Assembly: GCA_001766655.1 (NCBI GenBank)
Contig: MJCC01000004.1
Location: 5,189-69,188, forward strand
Source of the DNA: Phytomonas francai
Lineage: Eukaryota > Euglenozoa > Kinetoplastea > Trypanosomatida > Trypanosomatidae
Length of the DNA: 64,000 nt
Direction of reading: 5' to 3'
Each line of letters begins with the position of its first letter. The stretch's first letter is position 1. The notes below the pieces were generated by a model. The model worked only from the letters and a program-made list of their open reading frames with translations. It searched no databases and was not told the origin of the DNA. Below, one piece after another: positions 10,718 to 20,223 of the stretch. Made by a program: the position numbers and the translations under genes.

Positions 10718-11822
10718 CGTCATCTTCATACATGTGGCTCCGTAGACTATAAAGCCATGGGTGACTCATTAGACGTCAACTCTGTTATGAAAATAACCTC
10801 CACGGAGTTGTCTGTGCATTTTTCAATTGGGGCTTGTCAGTTTTGAGGCTTCATTTATCTCTACAACCCGAGCCTGTCCTGTAGGTGCTATCGCATGACA
10901 GTGGGTATTTCGGATGGGAAAAATCTCCTAAGGACACTTTCCAACCCCACAGTTGCAATCATTCAACAAAAGCGATTGTTTATTGGCAGGTTCGTATTTA
11001 GTAGGCGTCGAACGCTAACGCGTAATGAAGGTTTCTGAAAGGCATTCAATCATTATGCTCACAGTGCATATGGTTGGAAATTGTTGCTTCGGTATGTTTG
11101 CTCCTAAGTCTGCATTTGAGTTTCTTTTTGAGGATGTTTCGCTAAACTGCAAAGAGGAAGCCAAAGGGTGAGTGTTTCCACTAGTCCCATACGAATAGGT
11201 GCCACAACGTTCTGTGTAGAAGAGGGGACCTTTCTAGTGTACCGGTGAGAAGACATAAATGCGACAGTACCTTATGCCTTGGTTCACAATTCCAGAAAGC
11301 AATGCAAGAATAGGACAATTCTGTTGAGCTCCATTATTTAAGCTACGTCAAGACATACCTATTCGCTTAATGTTTGACGCGTGAGGCTTTATCATTTGAG
11401 GCGTTTATTATTATTATTATCTGTATTTACCCCTGCTAACCCCATACTATAGTATAAACCCAAACATGGATTACTCCTATCTATGCAATGCAATTTACGC
11501 CTATAAGCCCTTTACGGGCCCCTATGCTTGGTATCGGTATCAAGGCTTTTTGATCCTCCAGAGCGCTGTTGCGGCAGTAAATGTCTTTGGCGGTCTCACA
11601 GAGCACACTCTCCACCCACTGTATGTCCATGCCAACCCCTTTCAATTTCTCTTCTTTTAGGCGCACCTAGATGGTCGGTATGTTTCGCATACCATAACCA
11701 TGAACGGCCTTCTAGTCGGACAAATCCAGAACACCATGTCTATCCTTCACAATACCACAGTCGTCTGTTGGATGGTCTTTATGTCTAGAAATGAAGTTTT
11801 TTTCATTTCCCATAGAGTGTAA
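10718..11822 (+). pseudogene. Possible decayed protein gene
   Basis: Several plus-strand stretches read like protein but are broken. One frame is open from 10718 through an ATG at 10757 to a TGA at 10844, and continues immediately for 63 sense codons to a TGA at 11036. Another frame supplies about 33 residues from an ATG near 11069 and continues past its stop to about 11243. A third frame runs 11466-11822, interrupted by a single TAG at 11658. No family is recognised and the pieces may not belong to one gene. The alternative is chance open frames in a 2.5-kb spacer. The last 160 bases could instead encode a very short protein starting at an ATG near 11700, after the tract TTTCTCTTCTTTTAG. Confidence 0.3.
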
Positions 11823-12311
11823 GAATAACTATATAATGGTATTTTGCCACGTTTGTGAGCCACTTATTGAGAGAACTCGCACCGTTATGAATCAAGCGGT
11901 ACATTCGTGCCGCAGCGTTTCCTTTTTTTAGGGGAAGATGGGTCACTTTTTTTTCTACTTAAATACTTACGGTCTCTTGACCACTTATGTTGTTTCAGCT
12001 TTGGTGGGTTAGTAAATCAACAGAAATGGCTCTAAAATTTTCAATTACCTTTCAAGTTCACATATGGAACAGATAGGCCACATAGAGGGCAAAGTTGCAA
12101 ATGTAAATAGCTTCTTGATTTCAAAAGGTGTATAGCTTGTATTTCTACGAATTTCTCGTGTAAGATCCTTTTAAAGCTTGTATTTCACAAGGATAAAGTT
12201 CCAGGAGCAATGACACTCAACCCCCCCTCCCCCTAAAAAAGACAGGTTTACTAGTCACAGAAGCTTTGCTTTTGAGTTTTATATTGACTTTTACCTTTTA
12301 TCACTACTTAA

Positions 12312-12351
<40 letters not shown>

Positions 12352-12590
12352 TCTTCTACTTTACCTGATCCCTATTATTATTTATTTTCCTACATTTATA
12401 CAAATCAATTTTGCACCCAATTGAAGAGTGGGTTTTGGTTTCTTTAAGTAAACACGAAAGTAGATACAAAGGGTTAGACATTAACCTGCTTTATTTTACT
12501 TTCCACTTAGTGAATAGTATATCCACACATCTACATCTATCTATATATTGATATTAATAGTTGACTGTTGTGTATCCTACTACGTATTGG
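11823..12590. other. Intergenic spacer with microsatellite
   Basis: AT-rich spacer holding a (TA)n microsatellite and T-rich tracts ahead of the next gene. No coding signal is seen. Confidence 0.4.
12315..12349. repeat. (TA)n microsatellite
   Basis: About 17 perfect TA units in the spacer upstream of the gene at 12591. Confidence 0.95.
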
Positions 12591-13580
12591 ATGTTCTATG
12601 GAATTTCTAAAGTAGTGACACCTGGATTAACGCGCCAAGAAAGACGTCTTTTAACAGTGGCAGATGCTACAAGAACTAAGAGTGGTTTATCTCAGAGATA
12701 TACTTTCAAGGAGGCTACCCGTCAGCTGGCGCGCTTCGACTTGACACGAAGGCGTCATCGATGTCGTCCAGATCGAACTAGTGAAGCTGAATTTCAACCT
12801 CAAAGCTTTGTGACAACGGCGGCGTCAAGTTGTGCATCCATGCCAAAATCATCTTGGAAACCTCAAGAAAATATCCGAACGCAATCATCCACGCCTTATT
12901 ATACCAGAGATGTTCATAACAAAAAAAGCCATTCTAAATTCACTACACGTACCTTTGGGACGAACGTGTCAACTATCTCTCGGCAAACCTATGATAATAT
13001 TGACAAGCAAATTGGCGATAGTCTCATTCAGATCAAGTTTAATAAATTGGTTCACTCTGCATTGTTGCGGTACGGACCACCCCTTCCAACTGAATTTGTA
13101 GTTGATAATGATGTTGTCAGCACATCTTCAGGTTCGCCAATGTCCGTTCGACGACATGGTCACATGTCAACGATGGACACCGATGGTTCTGATAGGTGTT
13201 TCGAATGCAGTTTCGATCTGGGTGCTGACAGCGCTAATTATTTGATGTACGATGAAGTGGGGCTCAAGCCACATGAATTAATGCGCATCATTCGACTTCA
13301 CCATCCTTTTAGTATTCATGACGACTGTGACGGTGTGCCTTTCTCAGTTCTTGTGAAGAACTGCCCATATCTTCAGGCCTATGGAGGTAAAATACACTAC
13401 ATGCGGTACTTGCGAAGGAAGCGTCACAACAGTAGCGTGAGTTCAGACGGTCGGGCAGGAGAGAATGATGATACCTCCTTGTTAGTTTCTATTGCCAAGT
13501 ACAAAATGCGTGAAGTACCATCACAGGATGGTGTGCGGCAGGGTCCACAGCCATGGCTCTATCCCTATGAATTGAAATGA
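12591..13580 (+). CDS. Hypothetical protein, 329 residues
   Basis: The open frame begins upstream at a TTG (12561), but the first ATG is at 12591 and is used. The product is unrecognised. The N-terminal third is strongly basic (LTRQERR, TRRRHRCRPDR), compatible with a mitochondrial targeting sequence or RNA binding. The middle is Ser/Thr-rich and probably disordered. The C-terminal half is more globular and contains the Cys/Asp-rich segment around RCFECSFDLGAD, then LKPHELMRIIRLHHPF and an Arg/Lys-rich patch YMRYLRRKRH. No catalytic motif is visible. A mitochondrial ribosome or RNA-processing role is only one possibility. Confidence 0.65.
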   Translation: MFYGISKVVTPGLTRQERRLLTVADATRTKSGLSQRYTFKEATRQLARFDLTRRRHRCRPDRTSEAEFQPQSFVTTAASSCASMPKSSWKPQENIRTQSSTPYYTRDVHNKKSHSKFTTRTFGTNVSTISRQTYDNIDKQIGDSLIQIKFNKLVHSALLRYGPPLPTEFVVDNDVVSTSSGSPMSVRRHGHMSTMDTDGSDRCFECSFDLGADSANYLMYDEVGLKPHELMRIIRLHHPFSIHDDCDGVPFSVLVKNCPYLQAYGGKIHYMRYLRRKRHNSSVSSDGRAGENDDTSLLVSIAKYKMREVPSQDGVRQGPQPWLYPYELK

Positions 13581-13934
13581 GATAAAGTGGGTGTCACACA
13601 CTTTTTGCTGCATCCATGCTTCGTGAGAGTCATCTATTCATAGTGTATCATAGTAAAGCAAATACTCGAGGGAAAGATTAGATGAGTCAAAAAAAAATAG
13701 ATTAATATGCCATGCACTAGTAATTTTCACGTTTTCTTTTTTCTAATTTAGATGAGACCCACCAGAAGAAACTTCTCTTATTTTTGAAATTCATTTTTCC
13801 AGGAGTTTAGGATCCTAGAGCCCCGTTGATTATTATCGTTTCACTATTTTCTATTCTTCATAGTGAATTTATTGCAACCTATTAAATAAAAGGTAGTTTT
13901 TTCTTTTATTTAAAGTATTACACGTATTCCAAGA
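13581..13934. other. Intergenic spacer
   Basis: An AT-rich spacer of about 350 bases with T-rich tracts at about 13730-13750 and 13896-13912 suitable for trans-splicing of the SFT2-like gene. Nothing else is seen. Confidence 0.4.
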
Positions 13935-14576
13935 ATGTCGGCGAACGTTGGACGCCACATTAATGTTCAGCCTGCTTTGGGTGAATCAATACTTTCCAAC
14001 TATTGGCAGGCTTTCAAGCTCAAGGTACGCACTACTGTCACAAATGATGCCCCAGAAAATGAGCAACTTATGGAAGCACCACCAGAGCAGTCCTGGTCGG
14101 ATTCACTCAATGAAATGGTGCACCTCACTTACTCTCAACGAGTTGTTGGGTTTTTAATGACACTTGCAATGGGTATTCTGTGTATTGTACTATCTATATC
14201 AATGGCTGCAACAGTTGTTGTGTCACCAAGAAAGTTTATCTTTTTCCTAACACTTGGAAATTTGTTATGCTTGTCCGCTTCGATCTTTTTGGTTGGTTTT
14301 AGTTACCAGATGAGGCACATGTTTGAGTCTAAACGAGCCATGGCAGCTTCTTTATACCTTTTTTCTGTGTTTTGTACGCTTTTTTCTGCTGTAAAACTTC
14401 GTAGCAGCTTAGTTTGTATTATTTTTGCTACGATACAACTGGCTTCTCTAATGTGGTATGTACTGAGCTTTATTCCGTTTGCTCGGAATACTCTAAGCTT
14501 TCTTTGGCTATCAGTTTTTTACCCAATTTTAGTGTTCTTGCAAAGTGCATTGAGTAAATGTTCGAGTCGATTTTAA
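13935..14576 (+). CDS. SFT2/Got1-family vesicle transport membrane protein
   Basis: A 213-residue protein. A polar N-terminal region of about 60 residues is followed by four closely spaced hydrophobic segments at roughly residues 73-97, 100-120, 134-150 and 155-190, the layout of the Sft2/Got1 family. Conserved family features include LTYSQRVVGF just before the first segment, a short hairpin between segments 1 and 2, and a Phe/Tyr-rich third and fourth pair. Family members help fusion of endosome-derived vesicles with the late Golgi. The length is close to that of yeast Sft2 (about 215). The ATG at 13935 is the first in frame. Confidence 0.85.
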   Translation: MSANVGRHINVQPALGESILSNYWQAFKLKVRTTVTNDAPENEQLMEAPPEQSWSDSLNEMVHLTYSQRVVGFLMTLAMGILCIVLSISMAATVVVSPRKFIFFLTLGNLLCLSASIFLVGFSYQMRHMFESKRAMAASLYLFSVFCTLFSAVKLRSSLVCIIFATIQLASLMWYVLSFIPFARNTLSFLWLSVFYPILVFLQSALSKCSSRF

Positions 14577-14900
14577 TGGTCCAGTATTGGACAACATGTT
14601 CTTCATTTCCCCCTTCTAGTACTAGTGACTACTGTTCCGATTTTAGAAATGATACAAATGCCGATAAACGGTGGCCTCCGGTAAGGAAACTTGCCAATCT
14701 TTCGCTTATTTTTCTTAACGCAGTTCTAACTTCCCATTTTCTTTTTTTTTTGCTCTACATTTTCCCTTTTCTGACAATTTTAGGTACATAAACAGAACAA
14801 TTGACATTCTAGCTACATACCTCCTTTTAAAAAACAAATAAAATAATACCCTAAGTTTACTGCAAGCGTAATATATATATATATATATATATATATTTGA
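14577..14900. other. Intergenic spacer ahead of pyrophosphatase
   Basis: Spacer with a T-rich tract at 14733-14765 and a (TA)n microsatellite that ends four bases before the next ATG. An AG at about 14865 is the nearest upstream acceptor candidate, so the repeat would lie in the 5' untranslated region. Confidence 0.4.
14870..14897. repeat. (TA)n microsatellite abutting a start codon
   Basis: About 13-14 TA units ending four bases before the ATG of the pyrophosphatase gene, likely transcribed as part of its 5' untranslated region. Confidence 0.9.
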
Positions 14901-15671
14901 ATGTTGTATCAGCTACCGAGTTTTTCAACTTTCACGAAGGGAAATTTGGGTACAAAGGAGTGGAGGCTTTTTTTTAGGTGCTTGAAGGATAGCCGTATCG
15001 TCTCTGCATGGCACGATATCCCCTGTTGCCCTGTTTATTGTGGTAATAAAAATAAGGAGCACAGAAGTGATCACATATTCACCTATGTCAATGAAATACC
15101 GCGTGGGAGCCGTGCTAAGATGGAGTTGCTTAAGGAGAAAGCCTACAACCCTATCGCCCAAGATATGTTTAAGAAAAGGGTGGGACAGCCTCTAAGAACC
15201 TTCTCTTACGGTAACATACCATTCAATTACGGCTTCATCCCGCAAACATGGGAAAACCCAGATGTTTTAGACAAAGAAACCAACTGCTTTGGTGACGGAG
15301 ATCCCATTGATGTGGTGCAGCTAGGGTCGACGCCCGCAGCCATAGGAGATTTCATGCCAGTACGTGTCTTGGGAGTGCTAGGCCTCATAGACGAAAATCA
15401 AACCGACTGGAAGGTTATTGCAGAGCCTATAGCGATGGGTGGCGAAGTTTATGGAACTCTGGAGCGCGTACCAATGGAGGTCCAGCGACAGATTATTGAT
15501 TGGTTTAGAAACTATAAAACAACAGATGGGAAGCCCCCGAATGTATTTGTGTTTGACGGTGAGATACGTGGTGTGGAGACGGCACTTCAAATTATTTCGA
15601 ACGCCGGTGCAGAATACAAGGAACTATTTGAAAAAAAGATCGCTTCCCACGGTTATTGGTTATCTCAATAG
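14901..15671 (+). CDS. Soluble family I inorganic pyrophosphatase, probably mitochondrial
   Basis: A 256-residue enzyme that hydrolyses pyrophosphate to two phosphates, pulling biosynthetic reactions forward. The family I signature is clear: GDGDPIDVV at about residues 131-139, with the metal-binding aspartates at 132, 134 and 137. Upstream are the substrate-binding EIPRGSRAKMEL and the fold marker NIPFNYGFIPQTW. The first 40 residues are hydrophobic/basic without acidic clusters except one Glu, compatible with a mitochondrial presequence. The acidocalcisomal trypanosome pyrophosphatase has an extra EF-hand domain, which is missing here. The most upstream ATG is used; a pyrimidine tract with TAG at about 14970-14980 inside the frame allows a shorter protein starting at Met 74, but that would remove conserved residues. 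Confidence 0.92.
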   Translation: MLYQLPSFSTFTKGNLGTKEWRLFFRCLKDSRIVSAWHDIPCCPVYCGNKNKEHRSDHIFTYVNEIPRGSRAKMELLKEKAYNPIAQDMFKKRVGQPLRTFSYGNIPFNYGFIPQTWENPDVLDKETNCFGDGDPIDVVQLGSTPAAIGDFMPVRVLGVLGLIDENQTDWKVIAEPIAMGGEVYGTLERVPMEVQRQIIDWFRNYKTTDGKPPNVFVFDGEIRGVETALQIISNAGAEYKELFEKKIASHGYWLSQ

Positions 15672-16096
15672 GTAACCTTTCTTCTCACCTTTCCTTTTTT
15701 TAACGATGCGCTTTCTTACTTCCCGTGTTTATTGTTTTCATGTATTTTTTGTTTAGCTGTTATGCAGATGTGTATCAATTATATTTTAAACGTTCGCGAA
15801 CTTAAAAAAAAATCGAGATGATTAAAACATTTAAATGCATCTCAGAATACTTTTGTACCGTTGAAATGATGAGTTTCGTCTGTGGGGTGATATGCGAATA
15901 TGTACATGCATCTGAATGGATTCATCACATTTTCTTACATCTAATGGGATTTCCCCTCTCTTGCATGTAGAGTTGAAGCATAACTCAAGAATCTGGAGCT
16001 GAACACAAGGGTGGGGGGGGGTCACACGACTCTGCAGTATCCACATTGAACGGTTTTTGCCTTCCAAAAGATAAAAATTAGAAAAGAAGAGCAGCA
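15672..16096. other. Intergenic spacer
   Basis: A pyrimidine-rich stretch directly follows the pyrophosphatase stop (15676-15725), and a G-rich run lies near 16010-16022. No coding signal is convincing; a minus-strand frame at 15831-16169 overlaps the next gene's start and is rejected. Confidence 0.4.
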
Positions 16097-17200
16097 ATGC
16101 CAAAACGAGCCAGAAACATGCTAGGTGCCTCAGACACCACAGAGGCTGATTCAAACATGCCAAAGTCAATTATCATCTATCGCGGTGATGTCAGCCACGA
16201 AGTGCGTGCTCTTATGCATGAGTGGCGAAACATGTTTCTTCCATGGAGCAGCAAAAAACTGCATGGAAAAAACAGAACGTTAAAGGATTTCCTTGCAATT
16301 GCTTCGACATTTGGAGTATCGCATCTGCAATTATTCACTTCTCCATCCCATGGTACTTTGCTGCGCATCATCCGTTTTTTTAACGGACCTTCTCTGTCTT
16401 TTCGAGTGTTGAGCTTCACTCTCCGTCCTGACATTGTGAAGCAACAGCGTCGTTTGGTTTCATTGGATCGTTCTGTTTGGGAAGTCGCTCCCATTGTTGT
16501 CCTCAATAATTTTTCTCATCCAGAAGCTCTAAGACGGCAGGAGGTTCCATTGCTGGAGGCCACCTTCAAGGCTCTCTTCCCTACAGTAAATATTCAGACG
16601 ATTCAGAACTCTGCGATACAGCGTGTTTGTCTTTTCCATTTTGACCATGTGGAGCACGTCATCGAGGTGCGACATTACTATGTTAATTCTAAGACTACGG
16701 GTGTAACACGAACGGTGAAAAAACTGCTAGAGAATCGGTGTCCGACCAAACTGGGTACCCTAACTAGCATCGACGAGGTTCTGGAGCGCGAGGACGCTTG
16801 GTCAGACACTGATGGCGAAGGGGAAGAGGTTCCTTTGGCTCAACCTTTCCGTCAGCATCGCGAACAGTGTCGTATCAAGCTTCAGGAGATAGGCCCCCGA
16901 ATGACACTGGAGCTAATTAAGGTAGAAAATGGATTTGCCTCAGGAGAAGTCATATACCATCGTTTGGTAAGAAAGTCGCCGCATGAAATTCAAGAAAATG
17001 CGCGCAAGGTGCACGCTAGAAAGTCGGAAAAAGCTAAGCGGCGGGCTGAGCAGGATGCAAATGTAGAGAGAAAGAAACGTTTGAGAGAGGATAAAATAAT
17101 ACGCAAGAAGGAGCGTCGAGAGCAGGCCTTGAGAGATCAAGAGGCGAATCCATTCGAGGTTACAGGAGAGGAGGACGGTTATGCAGGTGATACAGACTAA
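16097..17200 (+). CDS. SSF1/Peter Pan (PPAN)-type Brix-domain ribosome biogenesis factor
   Basis: A 367-residue protein. A Brix domain spans about residues 22-260. It has the typical start (RNMFLPWSSKKLHGKN followed by LKDFLAIASTFGVSHLQLF), then a GPSLSFRV element matching the GPT-L-F motif of Ssf1/PPAN, and the second half ending near MTLELIKVENGF. The C-terminal 90 residues are a highly charged Lys/Arg/Glu coiled stretch, likely nucleolar targeting. Ssf1 proteins act in 60S subunit assembly (27S pre-rRNA processing) in the nucleolus. The length is shorter than that of yeast Ssf1 or human PPAN (about 450-470). An acidic patch (about 232-250, with SDTDGEGEEVP) sits in a loop of the domain. 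Confidence 0.88.
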   Translation: MPKRARNMLGASDTTEADSNMPKSIIIYRGDVSHEVRALMHEWRNMFLPWSSKKLHGKNRTLKDFLAIASTFGVSHLQLFTSPSHGTLLRIIRFFNGPSLSFRVLSFTLRPDIVKQQRRLVSLDRSVWEVAPIVVLNNFSHPEALRRQEVPLLEATFKALFPTVNIQTIQNSAIQRVCLFHFDHVEHVIEVRHYYVNSKTTGVTRTVKKLLENRCPTKLGTLTSIDEVLEREDAWSDTDGEGEEVPLAQPFRQHREQCRIKLQEIGPRMTLELIKVENGFASGEVIYHRLVRKSPHEIQENARKVHARKSEKAKRRAEQDANVERKKRLREDKIIRKKERREQALRDQEANPFEVTGEEDGYAGDTD

Positions 17201-17782
17201 GAAAGGTTCTTTTCCATAGAGGGAGTAGCAGTAATAATCATAATAATAATAATAATAATAATATCCTAATCTTATGTACTTCCTCTTTTGATTGCACGTT
17301 TAAGCAAACTAGAATTAAAAAAATCTGCCAACTTTCGCTGTTTTCTTGATATGTCAACTGATTCTTCATTGAATTGGCCCGTTTATTTTTTTGATACTAC
17401 TCTTAAATATTCCTGATTTTTGCCCTATCCTTTTGTCATGATGAAATGTACTTAATTTTTAACTAAATTTATTAGAGTGAATACCATTATTATTATGGTA
17501 GCAAAGGATCAAACTCTAGGTACATATCTCAGAAAACGTGAAGCCGAAGAATTTCAATCCTCTTAGACGCGCCTGCAAAGCGTTTTCTCCTCTTGACACA
17601 GGTGTTCCGAAGTGTGTGACACGAAAGAAGTCCCTCGTCACTTCCTTCCCACCCCCCTCCTACGCATACACACGCAACTGAACATTTCTAGCACGATAGC
17701 CTGCTACGCTGACTTCTGAGGAGGCAGGCGATTGAAATATTTACAAGAATACCTATATTTTCTTGAATCACTAGTTCGTCTT
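17201..17782. other. Intergenic spacer with trinucleotide repeat
   Basis: Holds a (TAA)n repeat at 17240-17262, AT-rich sequence, and pyrimidine-rich sequence at 17638-17665 (CTTCCTTCCCACCCCCCTCC) that could direct trans-splicing of the phosphatase gene. Confidence 0.4.
17240..17262. repeat. (TAA)n repeat
   Basis: Seven or eight TAA units in the 3' flank of the SSF1-like gene. Confidence 0.9.
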
Positions 17783-19711
17783 ATGCTCTATGTGTTCGTT
17801 AGCATTTTCCGGTGGATTTGGCAGGAAATATTGCTTCCTAATGTTGTTCTAGGAATGACAGCGCTTGTTACAGATGGCCTAGAGGCGTGGCGAGACATGG
17901 GGCAAACCCTTTATGTACTTTTTTTTTTCTTTCGAGGTAAGAGTCATCGAAGGTTTCCTCTTTCAAAAAACTTGCTTGCGTCACGGAAAGCGAAGCCGCT
18001 TGAAAGGCGGTGCCACGCTATGAAAGCTAATAACAAAATAAGCAAAGGTTTTTCTACCGGGGGTAATACTTCAAGTACCGGTTTTGATAAGACAGATTTC
18101 TCAGCAACTGGGGATGATACCCATAGTTCATGCAATGCAAACATGAGGAATGCAGACATTTGCGACAGAACTAAAACTGTTTGTGACCCCAAGGACGCCA
18201 ACCACAATAGTTCTGAAACCGATGTACTTCAGGAAATGCAATTACTCATGTCACATGCTTTTGAAGCTAAGAAGAGGCCCATAGAAGCTGGATGTGAAAA
18301 TGTCAATCAAAATAATCTATGCAGTAAAGGCAATCGAGCGATAACAATACAGAGGCGCATTCTTCTCGGTAAAAAGGGCGAACATCAAATGTGGCTGGGG
18401 GAAATTGCTGGATCTATTCTTATCCCTTTTGACTTTCCATTGAACTACTCTAAAACTCTGCACACGTTAGTAAGCTGTGTTATTGGACCTATTCAGCAGC
18501 CCACCGTCTCGACGCTTCCAACCCGCCACCCTGCACCACAGTGGCCACCCCACTATGTACGCAACAACAATGCCGCAAATAGCTCTATCAGTAAGATCGG
18601 TGTGATACCTGTAGTGCCCTCAACTGAATACAGCGATCGCCGTCTGGAGATGCAAGGCGACACAAACTCTAGCGCAGCCGATGGCTTTACCTCATCTTCG
18701 GCGTGGTGTCCTCAGCAGCCGTTTAGGCAGGCATCCAACGTAGTCTACCGCCGTGTAAGTGCTCGAAAACTGGACTTTCGTCCTAGCAGAGCTTTCCCAG
18801 TCCACCCCATTGCCTCTATTACAGCTCATCACGTTCTTTCTTACCAGGCTACAAGACAAAAAGTATTGGTGATGGATCTTGATGAGACGCTATGCTACGT
18901 ATCGACATCCACAGCCAATATGATCGGGCCTCCTACATTTTCCGAGGTCATCCCAACTGCTTCGGGAGCGGAGCTTTTTCATGTATGGGTGCGACCTTAC
19001 ACTCGTATTTTTCTGACCACGATGGCCAAGCTATTTAATATTGTACTATTTACGTCTGCCTCAAAGCCATACGCTGACACCATCTTGAGCCGAATCGACC
19101 CGGACCATATTGTTAAGGAACGTTACTATCGCCAGGATTGTCGCATTTTCCCACGTGGTGCGCTGGCTAAGACTTTGCGTGAGCGCCAGCATGCGGGCAT
19201 AGGAACATGCAATGAATTCTGTAGAAATGTTTCTGATGGCAATATTCACAGTGCTAGTCCTGTAGGGGACAAGCTTCCTACGCCCTTTACCGATACAGGC
19301 TTTCTCGACGCGACCAGTTGTACTGTCAAAAAAGATATAGATCACACCAGCAGACCAAACATCAATGAGAATACCAAAGTTCTCATAAAGGACCTCCGAG
19401 TGTTGAAGGTGCCTTCGGAACTATTAGTGCAGATCGACAATTCCGAAGAGTGTACATTGCTAAATCGTGATAATGCGCTTATTATTTTGCCCTATATTCC
19501 GTCTTTGGGCCTCCAGAAAGCTCCTCGTAAAGTTAATCATGAGTCTAGTAATAGTGGTGACACGTCTAGTGACATTGGAGTGGATAATGGAATGGTGGGG
19601 TGCGGTGATCCGGAAGAAGACGAGGTGCTTCTCAGCATCATTCCATTTTTGGAGGCGCTGCTTGTGGTACCAGATGTCCGATCAGTTCTTTGTTATGGAA
19701 AGATGTTCTAA
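17783..19711 (+). CDS. FCP1/NIF-like (SCP/Dullard type) HAD phosphatase with N-terminal membrane segments
   Basis: The product is 642 residues from the ATG at 17783; the frame extends upstream only to a TTG at 17732. The C-terminal FCP1-homology domain starts with the catalytic motif VMDLDETL, with nucleophile Asp365 and Asp367 (DxDxT is D-L-D-E-T). It continues with WVRPYTRIFLT, VLFTSASKPYADTIL and a late VQIDNSEECTLL segment equivalent to the D-N-S-P motif of SCP/Dullard phosphatases. Compared with SCPs the domain is interrupted by about 75 residues after RGALAKTL and about 40 near the end. The N-terminus is hydrophobic and aromatic (about residues 1-50), suggesting membrane association as in Dullard/Nem1. 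The 300-residue middle is low complexity. A protein serine/threonine phosphatase role is expected; the substrate is unknown. Confidence 0.85.
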   Translation: MLYVFVSIFRWIWQEILLPNVVLGMTALVTDGLEAWRDMGQTLYVLFFFFRGKSHRRFPLSKNLLASRKAKPLERRCHAMKANNKISKGFSTGGNTSSTGFDKTDFSATGDDTHSSCNANMRNADICDRTKTVCDPKDANHNSSETDVLQEMQLLMSHAFEAKKRPIEAGCENVNQNNLCSKGNRAITIQRRILLGKKGEHQMWLGEIAGSILIPFDFPLNYSKTLHTLVSCVIGPIQQPTVSTLPTRHPAPQWPPHYVRNNNAANSSISKIGVIPVVPSTEYSDRRLEMQGDTNSSAADGFTSSSAWCPQQPFRQASNVVYRRVSARKLDFRPSRAFPVHPIASITAHHVLSYQATRQKVLVMDLDETLCYVSTSTANMIGPPTFSEVIPTASGAELFHVWVRPYTRIFLTTMAKLFNIVLFTSASKPYADTILSRIDPDHIVKERYYRQDCRIFPRGALAKTLRERQHAGIGTCNEFCRNVSDGNIHSASPVGDKLPTPFTDTGFLDATSCTVKKDIDHTSRPNINENTKVLIKDLRVLKVPSELLVQIDNSEECTLLNRDNALIILPYIPSLGLQKAPRKVNHESSNSGDTSSDIGVDNGMVGCGDPEEDEVLLSIIPFLEALLVVPDVRSVLCYGKMF

Positions 19712-20223
19712 AAGTCGATATGTGATTCATGGGGACAATATTGAACGTTGAAGATATTCGATTGCTTATACATCATGTATTGATGCTGCATTTATATAAC
19801 CAAGCCCAGTCGTCATTTATGTTTTGTTTACAGATAAAATTTCCTTTGTCGACTAAGACTGTCGTGAGATTTAGTTTTTTTTTGCTCATTACAAAGCGAC
19901 CAAATGTTTTTTTTGCCTCGTTATGTGGAGTAAACAAATTAATAGCTCCAAGCCGATGGATGCTTATGTCGAATAAGGGAACTTCATTATCAGCCCAGCA
20001 TGCTTGCGTTTCTTCAACTTCTGTAAGCACATTTATTTTCTTTGTTTTCTGGTACTTGAACGACTTGGAAAGCATTTCTCTAAGGAAGTAATGCAGAGAT
20101 ACTGGAAAACTATTTATAAACTAGCTGTGCGTTTATCTAGCCTTTTTATGGATTTATTTTGCTTATATATATTTTATTCTCTCTCTCTCTCTCCCCCCTT
20201 AGCACAGATTTCATAAAATCCAG
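19712..20223. other. Intergenic spacer
   Basis: A T-rich spacer. Short open frames on both strands (19729-20091, 19773-20075) have biased Phe/Ser/Lys composition and no family resemblance. It ends in a strong trans-splice acceptor. Confidence 0.4.
20174..20202 (+). promoter_or_regulatory. Polypyrimidine tract and AG trans-splice acceptor
   Basis: An almost uninterrupted pyrimidine run (TTATTCT, then CT repeats, then a run of C) ends in TTAG at 20199-20202. It lies only 21 bases before the ATG of the 2005-residue protein. This is the clearest spliced-leader acceptor in the window and supports that start. Another AG follows at 20207-20208. Confidence 0.75.

Noticed and set aside
12561..12590. 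Upstream extension of the 329-residue protein
   Set aside because: It starts at TTG with no ATG; the first ATG is 12591. The same reasoning applies to 17732 and 35862 (TTG/GTG) and to 1867 on the minus strand.
19729..20091. 120-codon plus-strand frame after the phosphatase gene
   Set aside because: Phe/Ser-rich T-tract translation without conserved pattern; more likely untranslated region.
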